A stretch of 64,000 nucleotides of DNA from CAIYYO01 sp049299895 (lineage in GTDB: Archaea; Altiarchaeota; Altiarchaeia; IMC4; QMZM01): NCBI GenBank assembly GCA_049299895.1, contig JBAQYF010000004.1, forward strand, positions 1 to 64,000. The letters are read 5' to 3'. Position 1 is the first letter of the stretch. Each line of letters begins with the position of its first letter. The position numbers and the translations under genes were made by a program. The notes beneath the pieces were generated by a model. That model had not been told where the DNA came from and did no database searches. It worked only from the letters and a program-made list of their open reading frames with translations. Positions 23,118 through 30,668 of the stretch are shown piece after piece.

Positions 23118-23909
23118 TCACGCACCGCACGTCTCAATCGAAAAATTCACGACAAGCCCCATGCTGCTGATATTATACGTCCCGATGTGCTTCACCGATC
23201 GGTCGTCTCCGACGTAAAAGCATTCGGCGTTTACTATCGGCACGCCGGAGCCAAGGACCATGAATCCGACGTACATGCCTTCCGGCGCGCTCTCGGTCTC
23301 TATCGCCTTGGGCCACTGGTCGGGAGACGGATAATCGCTGAGTTCGCGATAGCGGTTCTTCACGAGTTGTATCGCGGTCGCATTCTCGATAATTCCCTTC
23401 TTTCCTGTGTTCTCCCACCAGGCTTTCATTTCGTTCACGTCGGGATGGAAGTAATAGACGGAACATAGCGCAGGCGGATATCTTGCGGCGCGGTAGCCTT
23501 CTATGAGGAACAATGCCTCGTTCCCCACGGTAGAGGTCTGGTTGAACGGATAGTATGAACTGATCAGGGAGACGACGGGCGCCGCGGGCTCTTTTGAGTC
23601 GACGTATTTCATCAGCTCCGCCACATGTTCTTTTTTTATCCAGTCGTCCGGTGCCTGCATCACAGATACTGCATTGCCCGGGTGCGCCTTTAATTCGTTC
23701 AGGTAATCGAGAGGCGTATGGTTGCCCCAGTAGCAGTCGTACGCAGAGTAGTATATTTCTCCGATATCATTTTTCTGTTCCAGCGAGCAGTTGGCAGGGG
23801 GTGCCGGGACGTTCTCTTTCTTATCGGCGCATCCCGCCGCAAGCAAAAGCAATGCCAGCGACACTATAAGATATTCTTTCCAGGCCACGTTATTTATTGG
23901 AAACGACAC
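23118..23909 (-). CDS. Lipoprotein of unknown function
   Basis: 263 residues. The start ends in the lipobox LLLLAAGC (cysteine near residue 27), so it is a membrane-anchored extracytoplasmic protein. The mature part has aromatic-rich stretches (IYYSAYDCYWGNHTPLDYL, SSYYPFNQTS, LCSVYYFHPD) and several cysteines that could form disulfides (CSLEQ, YDCYW, LCSVYY, ECFYVG, ETCGA). I do not recognise a family. It ends 13 nt after the PIN gene (convergent) and faces the glycosyltransferase gene divergently. Confidence 0.65.
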   Translation of the reverse strand: MSFPINNVAWKEYLIVSLALLLLAAGCADKKENVPAPPANCSLEQKNDIGEIYYSAYDCYWGNHTPLDYLNELKAHPGNAVSVMQAPDDWIKKEHVAELMKYVDSKEPAAPVVSLISSYYPFNQTSTVGNEALFLIEGYRAARYPPALCSVYYFHPDVNEMKAWWENTGKKGIIENATAIQLVKNRYRELSDYPSPDQWPKAIETESAPEGMYVGFMVLGSGVPIVNAECFYVGDDRSVKHIGTYNISSMGLVVNFSIETCGA

Positions 23910-23980
23910 ATTAAAAGATGACCCGGTACCGGGGCATTATTAAAAATCCGGCACAATATTATTCTGTTGCAGGTTTTGTG

Positions 23981-25099
23981 ATGAAGATCGGAATCTTTGT
24001 TTGCGGAGAAGGTCTGGGGCATACTACTCGCTGCCTTGCGCTGGGTGAAAGGCTTATTGCCCGGGGCCATGAAATAGTTTTCTGCGGTTACGGCTATTCG
24101 AAAAAGCACCTGGAGGAGTCCGGGTTTTCAGTGCATAATATCCCATCCGAGCTACGGATAATAGGCGTTGAAGGCTCTGTGTCCATGCGCAGGTCCATAC
24201 TGAGAACTATAGGCGAGATAGACCCGCTGGGCTTTCCCAAGCTGATGAACGTCATCCGCAGAGAGAAACTGGACGTCGTAGTCTCCGACAGCTATCTGAT
24301 GGCCGCTATATCTGCAAGGATCGTCAAGAAGCCGGCAATCCTCATCGTGAACCAGACCAACATGTATAACCTTTTCAGGAACCGCGGAGCGGACGTCGAA
24401 TTGGTGGGAAAAGTGGTCCACGGATTCTCCAAAGAGGTCTTCAGGCACGTAGACAGGCTCCTGATCCCCGATTTTCCTCCGCCGTACGCCGTCTGCGAAA
24501 AGAACATAGACGTCGAATCAGAGCTCATCGACAAGGTAGAGTTCATCGGACCTATGGTCAGGAAAAAACCGGAAGAGGTCACAGCAATGCATTTCGACAA
24601 GCCGCACATACTCTCTATGGTAGGGGGCTTCGGATACAGGGAGAAGATATTCCACAACGTGATATCAGCGGCAAAGTCCATGTCGGACTATGATTTCACG
24701 CTGGCGTCCGGCCCGAGCGTGAACCTGGACCACGTCAAAAACGGGCTCCCGGGAAACATCAATATCGTAAAGCACATAAACGACGTGTTCCCATACCTGA
24801 AAGCCTCGCAGGCGGTGATCGCGCCCGGTGGTCATTCCACGATAATGGAGTGCGCAAGCTTCGGAAAACCGATCCTCTCTTTTCCCGACATGTTCCACGC
24901 GGAGCAGGAGAACAACGCGAAAAAGGCGGAGGAACTCGGAATAGGAAGGTGCCTCTCATACTTTAATCCGCCGTTCATGATAGAGGAGTTCATCCGCGAA
25001 TCGAAGAGCTTCGAGAAGAACTGCGCAAAACTAATGGAATACGCAAGGAAGATGGACGGGCCCGGGAGGGCCGTTGAGATACTGGAGGAGATGATCTGA
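23981..25099 (+). CDS. GT28/MurG-like glycosyltransferase
   Basis: 372 residues with a GT-B fold. The start MKIGIFVCGEGLGHTTRCLALGERL has the HTTRC loop typical of MurG-like UDP-sugar transferases, and the C-terminal SQAVIAPGGHSTIMECASFGKPIL is the nucleotide-sugar site (GGxST, then E and G-K-P). A TATA-like CAATATTATT is about 25 nt above ATG 23981, and the longer frame from 23918 is rejected. The acceptor could be a lipid or a surface glycan. Gene order gives no partner. The protein seems complete. Confidence 0.83.
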   Translation: MKIGIFVCGEGLGHTTRCLALGERLIARGHEIVFCGYGYSKKHLEESGFSVHNIPSELRIIGVEGSVSMRRSILRTIGEIDPLGFPKLMNVIRREKLDVVVSDSYLMAAISARIVKKPAILIVNQTNMYNLFRNRGADVELVGKVVHGFSKEVFRHVDRLLIPDFPPPYAVCEKNIDVESELIDKVEFIGPMVRKKPEEVTAMHFDKPHILSMVGGFGYREKIFHNVISAAKSMSDYDFTLASGPSVNLDHVKNGLPGNINIVKHINDVFPYLKASQAVIAPGGHSTIMECASFGKPILSFPDMFHAEQENNAKKAEELGIGRCLSYFNPPFMIEEFIRESKSFEKNCAKLMEYARKMDGPGRAVEILEEMI

Positions 25100-25138
25100 A
25101 TATTTTTTTCTGTGCCTTTTTGCTATTTATACCCAAAT

Positions 25139-25176
25139 GTTATATATATCTAACATATAGTTAGATTTACACAACA
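25139..25176 (+). promoter_or_regulatory. TATA box overlapping a palindromic operator
   Basis: TTATATATATC (25139-25150) is a strong archaeal TATA box. The palindrome TCTAAC-ATATA-GTTAGA (25149-25165) begins on the TATA box and ends just before the likely transcription start. The operon encodes an XRE-type regulator as its last gene, so autorepression by TATA-blocking is the simple reading. Confidence 0.7.
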
Positions 25177-25473
25177 ATGAAAACTGCATTAAGCGAATGG
25201 ACCGGAATCGGCGCAGCTATCGGCATCATCTACGGCCTGCTACTGGAGAACATCGGCCTTGGGGTCGCACTCGGGATATGCATAGGAACGGCTGCAGGCT
25301 ACTATAAAACGACAAGGACGTATGCTCTCGTCGTCGGAATCCTGGCACTGTCCATAGCGATTATCGGTTCCTCGCTAGACGGCGGACTAAAGGCAGTAAT
25401 GGGGGCGGCAGTATTCATAATAATGGGGTTAGCGATATCATACTCCGCCCGCGGAAAAGGGGATGAAAAATGA
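25177..25473 (+). CDS. Small membrane protein of an XRE-regulated operon
   Basis: 98 residues with about four hydrophobic, glycine-rich segments (IGAAIGIIYGLLLENIGLG, VALGICIGTAAGYY, YALVVGILALSIAIIGSS, AVMGAAVFIIMGLAISYS). No conserved polar motif is obvious. First gene in a three-gene operon with a 4-nt overlap (ATGA) with the next. The set membrane protein, DUF2178-like protein, small XRE regulator is common in archaea and many bacteria. Function unknown. Confidence 0.72.
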   Translation: MKTALSEWTGIGAAIGIIYGLLLENIGLGVALGICIGTAAGYYKTTRTYALVVGILALSIAIIGSSLDGGLKAVMGAAVFIIMGLAISYSARGKGDEK

Positions 25474-25856
25474 ATGAGAACACAACAAGAATAACGGCAC
25501 TCGCAGTAAGCGTGATCGCACTCGGTGTGGCCCTTTTTTACATGGGGCCCCCGGTGGACGACGGGATAAAGGCAACGATAATAGCGGTCGGTTTTGCACT
25601 GCTCGGAATAGCAATAGTATACTTCTTCCAGCGCAGGGGCGAAGTCATGAAAGACGAGCGGACGACAATGATAACGAATAAGTCACTAGCATGGTCGTGG
25701 TGGGGAACTTACGTTTTCATAGCCGCGCTGCTATGGCTGTCCCACTACGGCAAGATCGCCTTAAGCGCGCAGGATGCGTTATCTTACATATCCTTCTTTA
25801 TGTTATTCTCAGCGATGTTCACGAAGATGTACCTTAAGATGAGAGGTGACGCATGA
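25470..25856 (+). CDS. DUF2178-like membrane protein
   Basis: 128 residues with two N-terminal helices, a cytoplasmic loop with the characteristic MKDERTTMITNKSLAWSW (the D-E-R-x-x-x-I/M motif of DUF2178), and two C-terminal helices. It overlaps the previous and following genes by 4 nt each (ATGA), so all three are translated together. Members are often linked to small XRE regulators; I infer a sensing or envelope role under that regulator, but the ligand is unknown. Confidence 0.78.
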   Translation: MNENTTRITALAVSVIALGVALFYMGPPVDDGIKATIIAVGFALLGIAIVYFFQRRGEVMKDERTTMITNKSLAWSWWGTYVFIAALLWLSHYGKIALSAQDALSYISFFMLFSAMFTKMYLKMRGDA

Positions 25857-26053
25857 GGACAAGGATAAAAGAGCTGCGGGCACGCTACGACATGACACAG
25901 GAGGGCCTTGGAGTCAAGGTCGGTGTTAGGAGAGAAACAATAGTCTTTCTAGAGAAAGGAAAGTATAACCCATCGCTGAAACTAGCGCATGACATCGCTA
26001 AAGTGCTGAATGAGAAGATAGAGGAGATATTTATCTTTGAAGAGAACGAGTAG
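25853..26053 (+). CDS. XRE-family HTH regulator
   Basis: 66 residues, a minimal HTH_3 protein: RIKELRARYDMTQEGLGVKV (helices 1-2), RRETIVFLEKGKYNPSLKLA (recognition helix and helix 4), then AKVLNEKIEEIFIFEENE, the usual C-terminal strand of YozG/XRE-type minimal repressors. It closes the operon, and the 17-bp palindrome at 25149-25165 is the likely binding site. Complete. Confidence 0.9.
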   Translation: MRTRIKELRARYDMTQEGLGVKVGVRRETIVFLEKGKYNPSLKLAHDIAKVLNEKIEEIFIFEENE

Positions 26054-26054
26054 A

Positions 26055-26683
26055 CTACGTCTTCAATTTCTTCCCAATGCTCCAGGCATCCGCAAACCGT
26101 TCTCCCATCTTCCAGTACCCCCTGCCGATCTTGTCAAAGAGAATAGGCTTGATCTTCGCATAGTCCACGACGCCCTTTACGAGGATCTTTTCCTCGCAGT
26201 ATGTCTCCATTATCAGAATGGGATATTTTACACGATATGGGATATAGCCTTTACGAGGATCTTTTCCTCGCAGTATGTCTCCATTACTTCGCCTATGAAC
26301 AGGTCATGCGTTCCCATATCCACCGTATTGACCAGTTTGCATTCCATATTCAGCGGGCATTGTTCGATCATGGGCGCGGTCTTGAGTTTTCCGTAGAAGT
26401 TTGTGAAGAGCGCCCCCTTATCAGTGTCTTTACCGCTTACGAGGCCGCAGTAGTCTGTTTCCACGACCATGCTTTCGGAGGGCAGGTTTACGCTGAAGGT
26501 TTTGTTTTCAATAATCCAGCGATTGGTATAATGCACCTTATTGATGCTGAGAGTAATCGCTTTTGTAGATGCTAGCCCTACATGCGCTATTGTGAGGTAG
26601 CTTGGTTTTCCGTCAACGTCCGCTCCTACCAGCACCGCGGGCAGGGGATACAGGCAATTAACCGGGCCTATGTTCTTTTTCAT
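26055..26683 (-). pseudogene. Flavin reductase-like protein broken by a 74-bp insertion
   Basis: The gene starts at 26683: KKNIGPVNCLYPLPAVLVG, then SYLTIAHVGLASTKAITLSI and NLPSESMVVETDYCG mark a flavin reductase/flavoredoxin (FMN-binding split barrel). After METYCEEKILVK at about 26249 the frame runs into inserted DNA and stops at 26228, giving a 151-residue product. If the 74-bp insert is removed the frame continues GVVDYAKIKPILFDKIGRG and ends SIGKKLKT at 26055, giving a normal ~184-residue protein. The lost part includes the C-terminal strand and helix of the family, so the present product is probably poor or inactive. Confidence 0.82.
26174..26286. repeat. 39-bp direct duplication with 35-bp spacer inside the flavin reductase gene
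   Basis: Copies at 26174-26212 and 26248-26286 are identical; the unrelated spacer is 26213-26247. The spacer contains ATATCCCAT twice (minus strand) and no GC-rich hairpin. The net gain of 74 bp breaks the reading frame of the host gene. The copies being identical implies a recent event. Confidence 0.85.
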
Positions 26684-26984
26684 TTACTATCTCCTCGTCG
26701 ATTCCTTGTCCTTCCAATATAGAACGTAGAATAATCGGATTAGGAGTTATTAACATGATACTTAAAGCTGTAGTACCCATATTTTTCTATGGGCAAGCGT
26801 GAAAATACTACGAGTTTTAAGTCTGCTCGAAGGAAGCGGAGACACCGAGTCTGCAGGCATACTCGTGCAAGGGATTAGATAAATATCCTGTTTTTCTTAT
26901 CTAGGCTTAGTTTTAACAAGGTCTTAAATCATTTTTCCGGGTTTTATACCTCTTATTTCTTATAATAACCATCTAATTATATAG
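26684..26984. other. Non-coding region between divergent flavin reductase and paaK
   Basis: About 300 bp without a credible gene. It contains two stems: CCCATA-TTTTTC-TATGGG at about 26776-26793 and TAGATAA...TTATCTA at about 26876-26903. Just upstream of paaK the sequence TTATAATA (about 26959-26966) is a good TATA box 20-25 nt from the GTG start. The first stem might terminate leftward or rightward transcripts. No further signal is seen. Confidence 0.5.
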
Positions 26985-28307
26985 GTGGTTGAGATCGACT
27001 GCTGGAACAAGATAGAGAAAGCATCTGCAAACGAGCTACGGGACCTGCAAAGCAAAAGACTGAGAGACATCGTAAAATACGTCTACGACAATTCGCGCTT
27101 CTACCGCAAGAAACTGGTTGACGCAGGCATCAAGCCGTCTGACATAAAATCGATAGACGATATCAAGAAACTTCCTTACACCGAAAAAACAGACTTGCGC
27201 GATAATTACCCGTTCGGTATGTTTTCAAAACCGCTGGACGAGGTTGTCGAGATACACGCATCGTCCGGGACGACCGGGAAACCGACCGTCGTGGGCTACA
27301 CAAAAAAGGACGTAGACCTCTGGAGCGAGGTCATGGCCCGTTCTCTCACATGCGCAGGCGTGCATTCAAAGGACGTAGTGCAGAACGCGTACGGCTACGG
27401 CCTGTTCACGGGGGGCCTGGGCGCGCACTACGGGGCGCTCACCGTCGGAGCATCCGTTATACCGATATCCGGCGGGAATACGCCAAGGCAATTGATGCTC
27501 ATGCAGGACTTCGGGACAACCGTACTCACATGCACGCCGTCCTATGCGCTGCACATAGCAGAAGAGGCGCAGAAACTCGGATTCGATCTCTCCAGGATGA
27601 AGGTCCGGGTGGGAGTCCACGGAGCAGAGCCCTGGACGCACGAATTCCGCAAGAAGATAGAAGAAGCATGGGGCAATAATTATCTGGCGCTCGACATATA
27701 CGGCCTGTCCGAGATAATCGGCCCGGGAGTCGCCATGGAATGCCCCGGCAAAGACGGCCTCCACGTATGGAGCGACCTGTTCTACCCGGAAATAGTAGAC
27801 CCGAAGACCGGCGAACCATTATCAGAAGGAGAAGAGGGAGAACTGGTATTCACGACCCTCACAAAAGAGGCGATGCCGCTCATCCGCTACAGAACGCATG
27901 ACATAACGAAACTGACGTACGAAAAGTGCCCCCACTGCGGCCGAACTGCTCCGCGATTCGCCAAATTCACAGGAAGAAGCGACGACATGCTTATAATACG
28001 CGGAGTGAACGTCTTCCCAAGCCAGATAGAACACGTACTCATGAAGTTCCCGGCAGTCGGGAACAACTATATGATCGTCGTCGACCGCGCAGAATCCCTT
28101 GACACCCTCGCAGTAAAGGTCGAGATGAACCCTGCGATGCTCTCAGACAAGATGAAAGACGTCCTGACATTGGAAAAGCAGATAGAATACGCGATAAAAG
28201 AGACCTGCCTCGTCTCAGCAAAAGTTCAGCTCGTGGAACCCGGTTCCATCCCCAGAGCGGAAGGCAAGGCAAAGCGCGTCGAGGACAAGAGAAAGGGGAA
28301 GATGTAA
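26985..28307 (+). CDS. paaK: Phenylacetate-CoA ligase-like acyl-CoA synthetase
   Basis: 440 residues of the PaaK branch of adenylate-forming enzymes. The A3 motif ASSGTTGKPTVV is near residue 90, LALDIYGLSEIIGPGVA (A5) near 240, then the substrate and adenylate motifs RYRTHDI and TGRSDDMLIIRGVNVFPSQIE near 340. It would activate aryl acids such as phenylacetate or indoleacetate with CoA and ATP. GTG at 26985 is the start, supported by a TATA box. Beside it is a double-ACT gene, and iorAB with an aminotransferase lies 4.5 kb away: the classical archaeal set for making aromatic amino acids from aryl acids. Confidence 0.9.
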   Translation: MVEIDCWNKIEKASANELRDLQSKRLRDIVKYVYDNSRFYRKKLVDAGIKPSDIKSIDDIKKLPYTEKTDLRDNYPFGMFSKPLDEVVEIHASSGTTGKPTVVGYTKKDVDLWSEVMARSLTCAGVHSKDVVQNAYGYGLFTGGLGAHYGALTVGASVIPISGGNTPRQLMLMQDFGTTVLTCTPSYALHIAEEAQKLGFDLSRMKVRVGVHGAEPWTHEFRKKIEEAWGNNYLALDIYGLSEIIGPGVAMECPGKDGLHVWSDLFYPEIVDPKTGEPLSEGEEGELVFTTLTKEAMPLIRYRTHDITKLTYEKCPHCGRTAPRFAKFTGRSDDMLIIRGVNVFPSQIEHVLMKFPAVGNNYMIVVDRAESLDTLAVKVEMNPAMLSDKMKDVLTLEKQIEYAIKETCLVSAKVQLVEPGSIPRAEGKAKRVEDKRKGKM

Positions 28308-28327
28308 CACTAAAGAAAAACAAAAAA

Positions 28328-28479
28328 AGATGGTCAAACAAATCTCTATGAGCCTTTAAGAAAGGTGTCTCGCAGAGACATGCCGCCAGATGCGGCATCG
28401 CGAAACCGCGGGATGAGCCTGCCGGCTCACCCCACAAGCCGACTCAAAAAAACAAAAAGATGGTCAAACAAATCTCTAT
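28328..28479 (+). mobile_element. Hairpin-array element 3, inserted at the start of the ACT gene
   Basis: The 22-bp word holding the ACT gene start codon (28458-28479) is repeated at 28328-28349 with A-rich flanks, enclosing about 108 bp. The insert is a row of perfect stems: TGTCTC/GAGACA (28366-28380), ATGCCGC/GCGGCAT (28380-28398), CGCG/CGCG (28399-28410) and TGAGCC/GGCTCA (28414-28429). Read on the minus strand it has GTGGGGTGAG and CCCGCGGTTT, similar to words in elements 1 and 2. The upstream copy of the start makes a 9-codon decoy frame. This is the third member of the family and the only one at a protein gene. Confidence 0.65.
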
Positions 28480-28888
28480 ATTTCTGGCAAACCAGCCGGG
28501 GATGCTGAATAAAGCATGTGAAATACTTGCGAAAGAGAAGATAGACATCCGCGCTCTGACGGTAGCGGACACAATAGACTTCGGTCTCCTGAGGATCATA
28601 ACCGACAAGCCGGACAAGGCCGTTGCTGCGCTGAACAAGGGCGGCCTCTCGGCGATAGAGCACGAGGTCCTTGCAGTCGAAGTAGACGACTCACCCGGAG
28701 GGCTGGCTAGGATCACTGGGGCGCTGCTGAAGGCGGAGATCAATATAGAATATGCTTACGCTTTTGTGTCGAGGAAGGAGGATAATGCGTACGTTGTGCT
28801 TAGGACGGACGATCTTGCGAGGACTCAGAAGGTGCTGGAGAAAGCAGGTATAAGGATCGTGTCAGACAAAGAGATAGAGAGTATCTGA
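28460..28888 (+). CDS. Double-ACT domain regulatory protein
   Basis: 142 residues with two ACT domains: VKQISIFLANQPGMLNKACE (first, residues ~2-70) and VEVDDSPGGLARITGALLKA (second, ~73-140). ACT domains bind amino acids. Stand-alone double-ACT proteins directly behind paaK in archaea are thought to sense aromatic amino acids and control the ligase. Element 3 separates it from paaK by about 150 bp and duplicated its start, so translation from the true ATG may now compete with the decoy start. The protein is intact. Confidence 0.85.
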   Translation: MVKQISIFLANQPGMLNKACEILAKEKIDIRALTVADTIDFGLLRIITDKPDKAVAALNKGGLSAIEHEVLAVEVDDSPGGLARITGALLKAEINIEYAYAFVSRKEDNAYVVLRTDDLARTQKVLEKAGIRIVSDKEIESI

Positions 28889-28971
28889 TATAAGGAATTT
28901 ATCATTTTCTCAAGCCTTACGGTATACCTTCTATATTTATTTTGGTAATACAATTATTACAATAGAATACA

Positions 28972-29478
28972 ATGATAGTATCCGACTCGTCAACGCTCAT
29001 ATTGCTTGCCAAGGCGTCAGTCCTTGAAAAGGTTGCCGGAGCCGATGAATTGGCTATCCCGGAATGTGTTTACTCGGAATCTGTTGTCAAGGGCAAAGAT
29101 AAGGCGCGCCCGGATTCCCTGGTGATCGAAAAGCTGGTCGCCGAAGGAAAGATAAAAGTCAAAAAGGCGCCCCCGGAGGAAAAAGAGCGGCTGAAGTGTT
29201 CCTTTGGCATAACATGCGGGGAAAACCAGACGGTTGCCCTGGCAGTATCGGAAAAGTGCCGTCTCGTGCTGTCGGACGACAAAAAGTGCATGACGGTGTG
29301 CCGCACGCTGGGGATGCCTTACATGATAGCGCTCGATTGCGTCCTGGACCTCCTGTGCTCCAGCAGGATAACGAGGGAAAAAGCCATAGAAGCATTCGAA
29401 ACCATAGCGGCGGCAGGGTGGCTGGGCGAAGAGATAATCAAAAGTAGGAGAGAACTGCTTGAAAAAACCGGAAAATGA
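28972..29478 (+). CDS. PIN-like toxin (DUF3368 type)
   Basis: 168 residues. The start VSDSSTLILLAKASVLEKV gives the first acidic residue, CGENQTVALAVSEKC the conserved glutamate, and LVLSDDKKCMTVCRTLG the acidic pair of the PIN-like DUF3368 family. Its C-terminal 50 residues are helical. The stop overlaps the antitoxin start (ATGA), toxin first, as is usual for this class. A TATA-like TATATTTATTTTGG lies about 40 nt upstream. RNase activity is inferred. Confidence 0.83.
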   Translation: MIVSDSSTLILLAKASVLEKVAGADELAIPECVYSESVVKGKDKARPDSLVIEKLVAEGKIKVKKAPPEEKERLKCSFGITCGENQTVALAVSEKCRLVLSDDKKCMTVCRTLGMPYMIALDCVLDLLCSSRITREKAIEAFETIAAAGWLGEEIIKSRRELLEKTGK

Positions 29479-29792
29479 AGAACATCTGCATAAGGCTGGA
29501 CGAAAAGACCCTGAAAAAGACAGGGGAACTTGCGGAAGCGGAAAACCTAGAAAGATCGGCCGCGATAAGGCAGGCGGTCGCCGCCGGCTTGGACGTGCTC
29601 TGCAAAAAGAAGGCCGCGGAAAATTACTCGGAGGGAAAGTTCTCGCTGTCCGAGGCGGCCAGGTTCGCAGGCGTGTCGGCGGGCGAGATGATGGAGATAC
29701 TCTCGGAGAAAGGGATCAGGGCGAACTACGCGCTCAAAGAGGCGCAGGAGTCCTACAGGAACATCGGCATGCTGGGGAAGAAAAAGAAATAA
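29475..29792 (+). CDS. Antitoxin: RHH domain plus UPF0175-like tail
   Basis: 105 residues. The first 45 (NICIRLDEKTLKKTGELAEA, then RSAAIRQAVAAGL) form a ribbon-helix-helix DNA-binding domain. The rest (GKFSLSEAARFAGVSAGEMMEIL followed by EKGIRANYALKEAQESY) is the UPF0175-type helix bundle that partners DUF3368/PIN toxins. The stop-start overlap with the toxin ensures coupled synthesis. Regulation is probably by autorepression of a promoter upstream of the toxin gene. Confidence 0.82.
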   Translation: MKNICIRLDEKTLKKTGELAEAENLERSAAIRQAVAAGLDVLCKKKAAENYSEGKFSLSEAARFAGVSAGEMMEILSEKGIRANYALKEAQESYRNIGMLGKKKK

Positions 29793-30165
29793 TTCGGCAT
29801 CAGTTCGCCAGATCAGAATCCTTTTTCAGGTACTTTGCAGCCGCCCTGGCCTTGACTTGTATGCAAGCAGTTCAGCCTGTTCTTCACTCAGAACGCTTAG
29901 ACAAAAACATATGAAATTTGTCAGCGCCGTCATACAAAATTATATAAAATTTGTATGCGTACAATATCAAAAAGAGCAGGATTTACAAGGCCAATGGCCG
30001 GCGCGACTACAAAAACCGCCTCTCTACTCACTCTATTGTCTAAGCGCCTTTGCAAGCCCTTTACACTCTTTGGCAGATCATCTCCACCGAGGGCCTGGTG
30101 TCCCCCTCTCAAACCAGTAATTAATAAATTAAGGTTTTTATCCTAAGAACGTCTATGTAGATAAG
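29793..30165. other. Non-coding region before the SOUL gene
   Basis: About 370 bp without a convincing gene. A short open frame (29955-30146) begins inside a palindrome and encodes an unremarkable basic peptide. The main signal is CATACAAA...TTTGTATG at about 29931-29957 around TTATATAA. Close to the SOUL gene, TTAATAAATTAAGGTTTTTATCC (about 30120-30142) supplies a TATA box 25 nt from the ATG at 30166. Confidence 0.4.
29931..29957. promoter_or_regulatory. TATA box enclosed by inverted repeats
   Basis: Arms CATACAAA and TTTGTATG enclose an AT-rich core containing TTATATAA. The layout, a TATA box inside symmetric arms, resembles the site in front of the ATPase pair at 36151-36188, but the arm sequences differ. 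It could drive a short transcript in either direction; no intact gene starts within leaderless distance on the plus strand. Confidence 0.4.
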
Positions 30166-30660
30166 ATGAGCGAGCAGCCCGGATACAAAGTCATAGAAGA
30201 CATGGGAAACGAGGTCGAGGTAAGGGAATACCCGGGCCAGGTATGGGCGACGACCACCTCGCCTGAAGAGAACGAAGCGTTCAGCAGGCTGGCAGGATAT
30301 ATCCACGGCGGAAATTCAGAGGGGATGAAGATTACGATGACTGCTCCTGTGATAACGATGCTTGCCAGGGAAGGAGTCCTCATGGCATTCATAATGCCCA
30401 AAGGGCTGGAACCAAAAAACCTCCCCAAGCCGCTCATAGAAAATATAGACATCAGGGAGTCCCGCCCGAAAAAGATGGCAGTGATATCATTCAGGGGACA
30501 CCCGACGCACAGGGACTACGCAGTCAACCTGCAGATACTCAGAAACATCCTAAAGCAGAAGAACAGGAGGATAAAGGGAGACCCCATGCTGATGCATTAC
30601 GACAATCCCTACACGCCCCCCGCAGCGCGCATAAACGAAATAGCCGTGCACCTGGATTGA
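30166..30660 (+). CDS. SOUL haem-binding family protein
   Basis: 164 residues. EQPGYKVIEDMGNEVEVREY is the typical SOUL opening, AFSRLAGYIHGGN and ITMTAPVITML its central signature (the TAPV motif), and MAVISFRGHP the third block. Prokaryotic SOUL proteins are small cytosolic proteins that bind haem or tetrapyrroles or act as chaperones; the biological role is open. It is alone, convergent with the amidohydrolase gene 8 bp away. Complete. Confidence 0.87.
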   Translation: MSEQPGYKVIEDMGNEVEVREYPGQVWATTTSPEENEAFSRLAGYIHGGNSEGMKITMTAPVITMLAREGVLMAFIMPKGLEPKNLPKPLIENIDIRESRPKKMAVISFRGHPTHRDYAVNLQILRNILKQKNRRIKGDPMLMHYDNPYTPPAARINEIAVHLD

Positions 30661-30668
30661 TCCAAGAA

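Noticed and set aside
28330..28359. Nine-codon frame before the ACT gene as a leader peptide or attenuator
   Set aside because: It is explained as the duplicated start of the ACT gene next to the hairpin-array insert; the codons are not enriched in aromatic residues.
29955..30146. 63-codon open frame starting within a palindrome
   Set aside because: The start codon lies inside the inverted repeat and the peptide has no motif or codon pattern typical of its neighbours.
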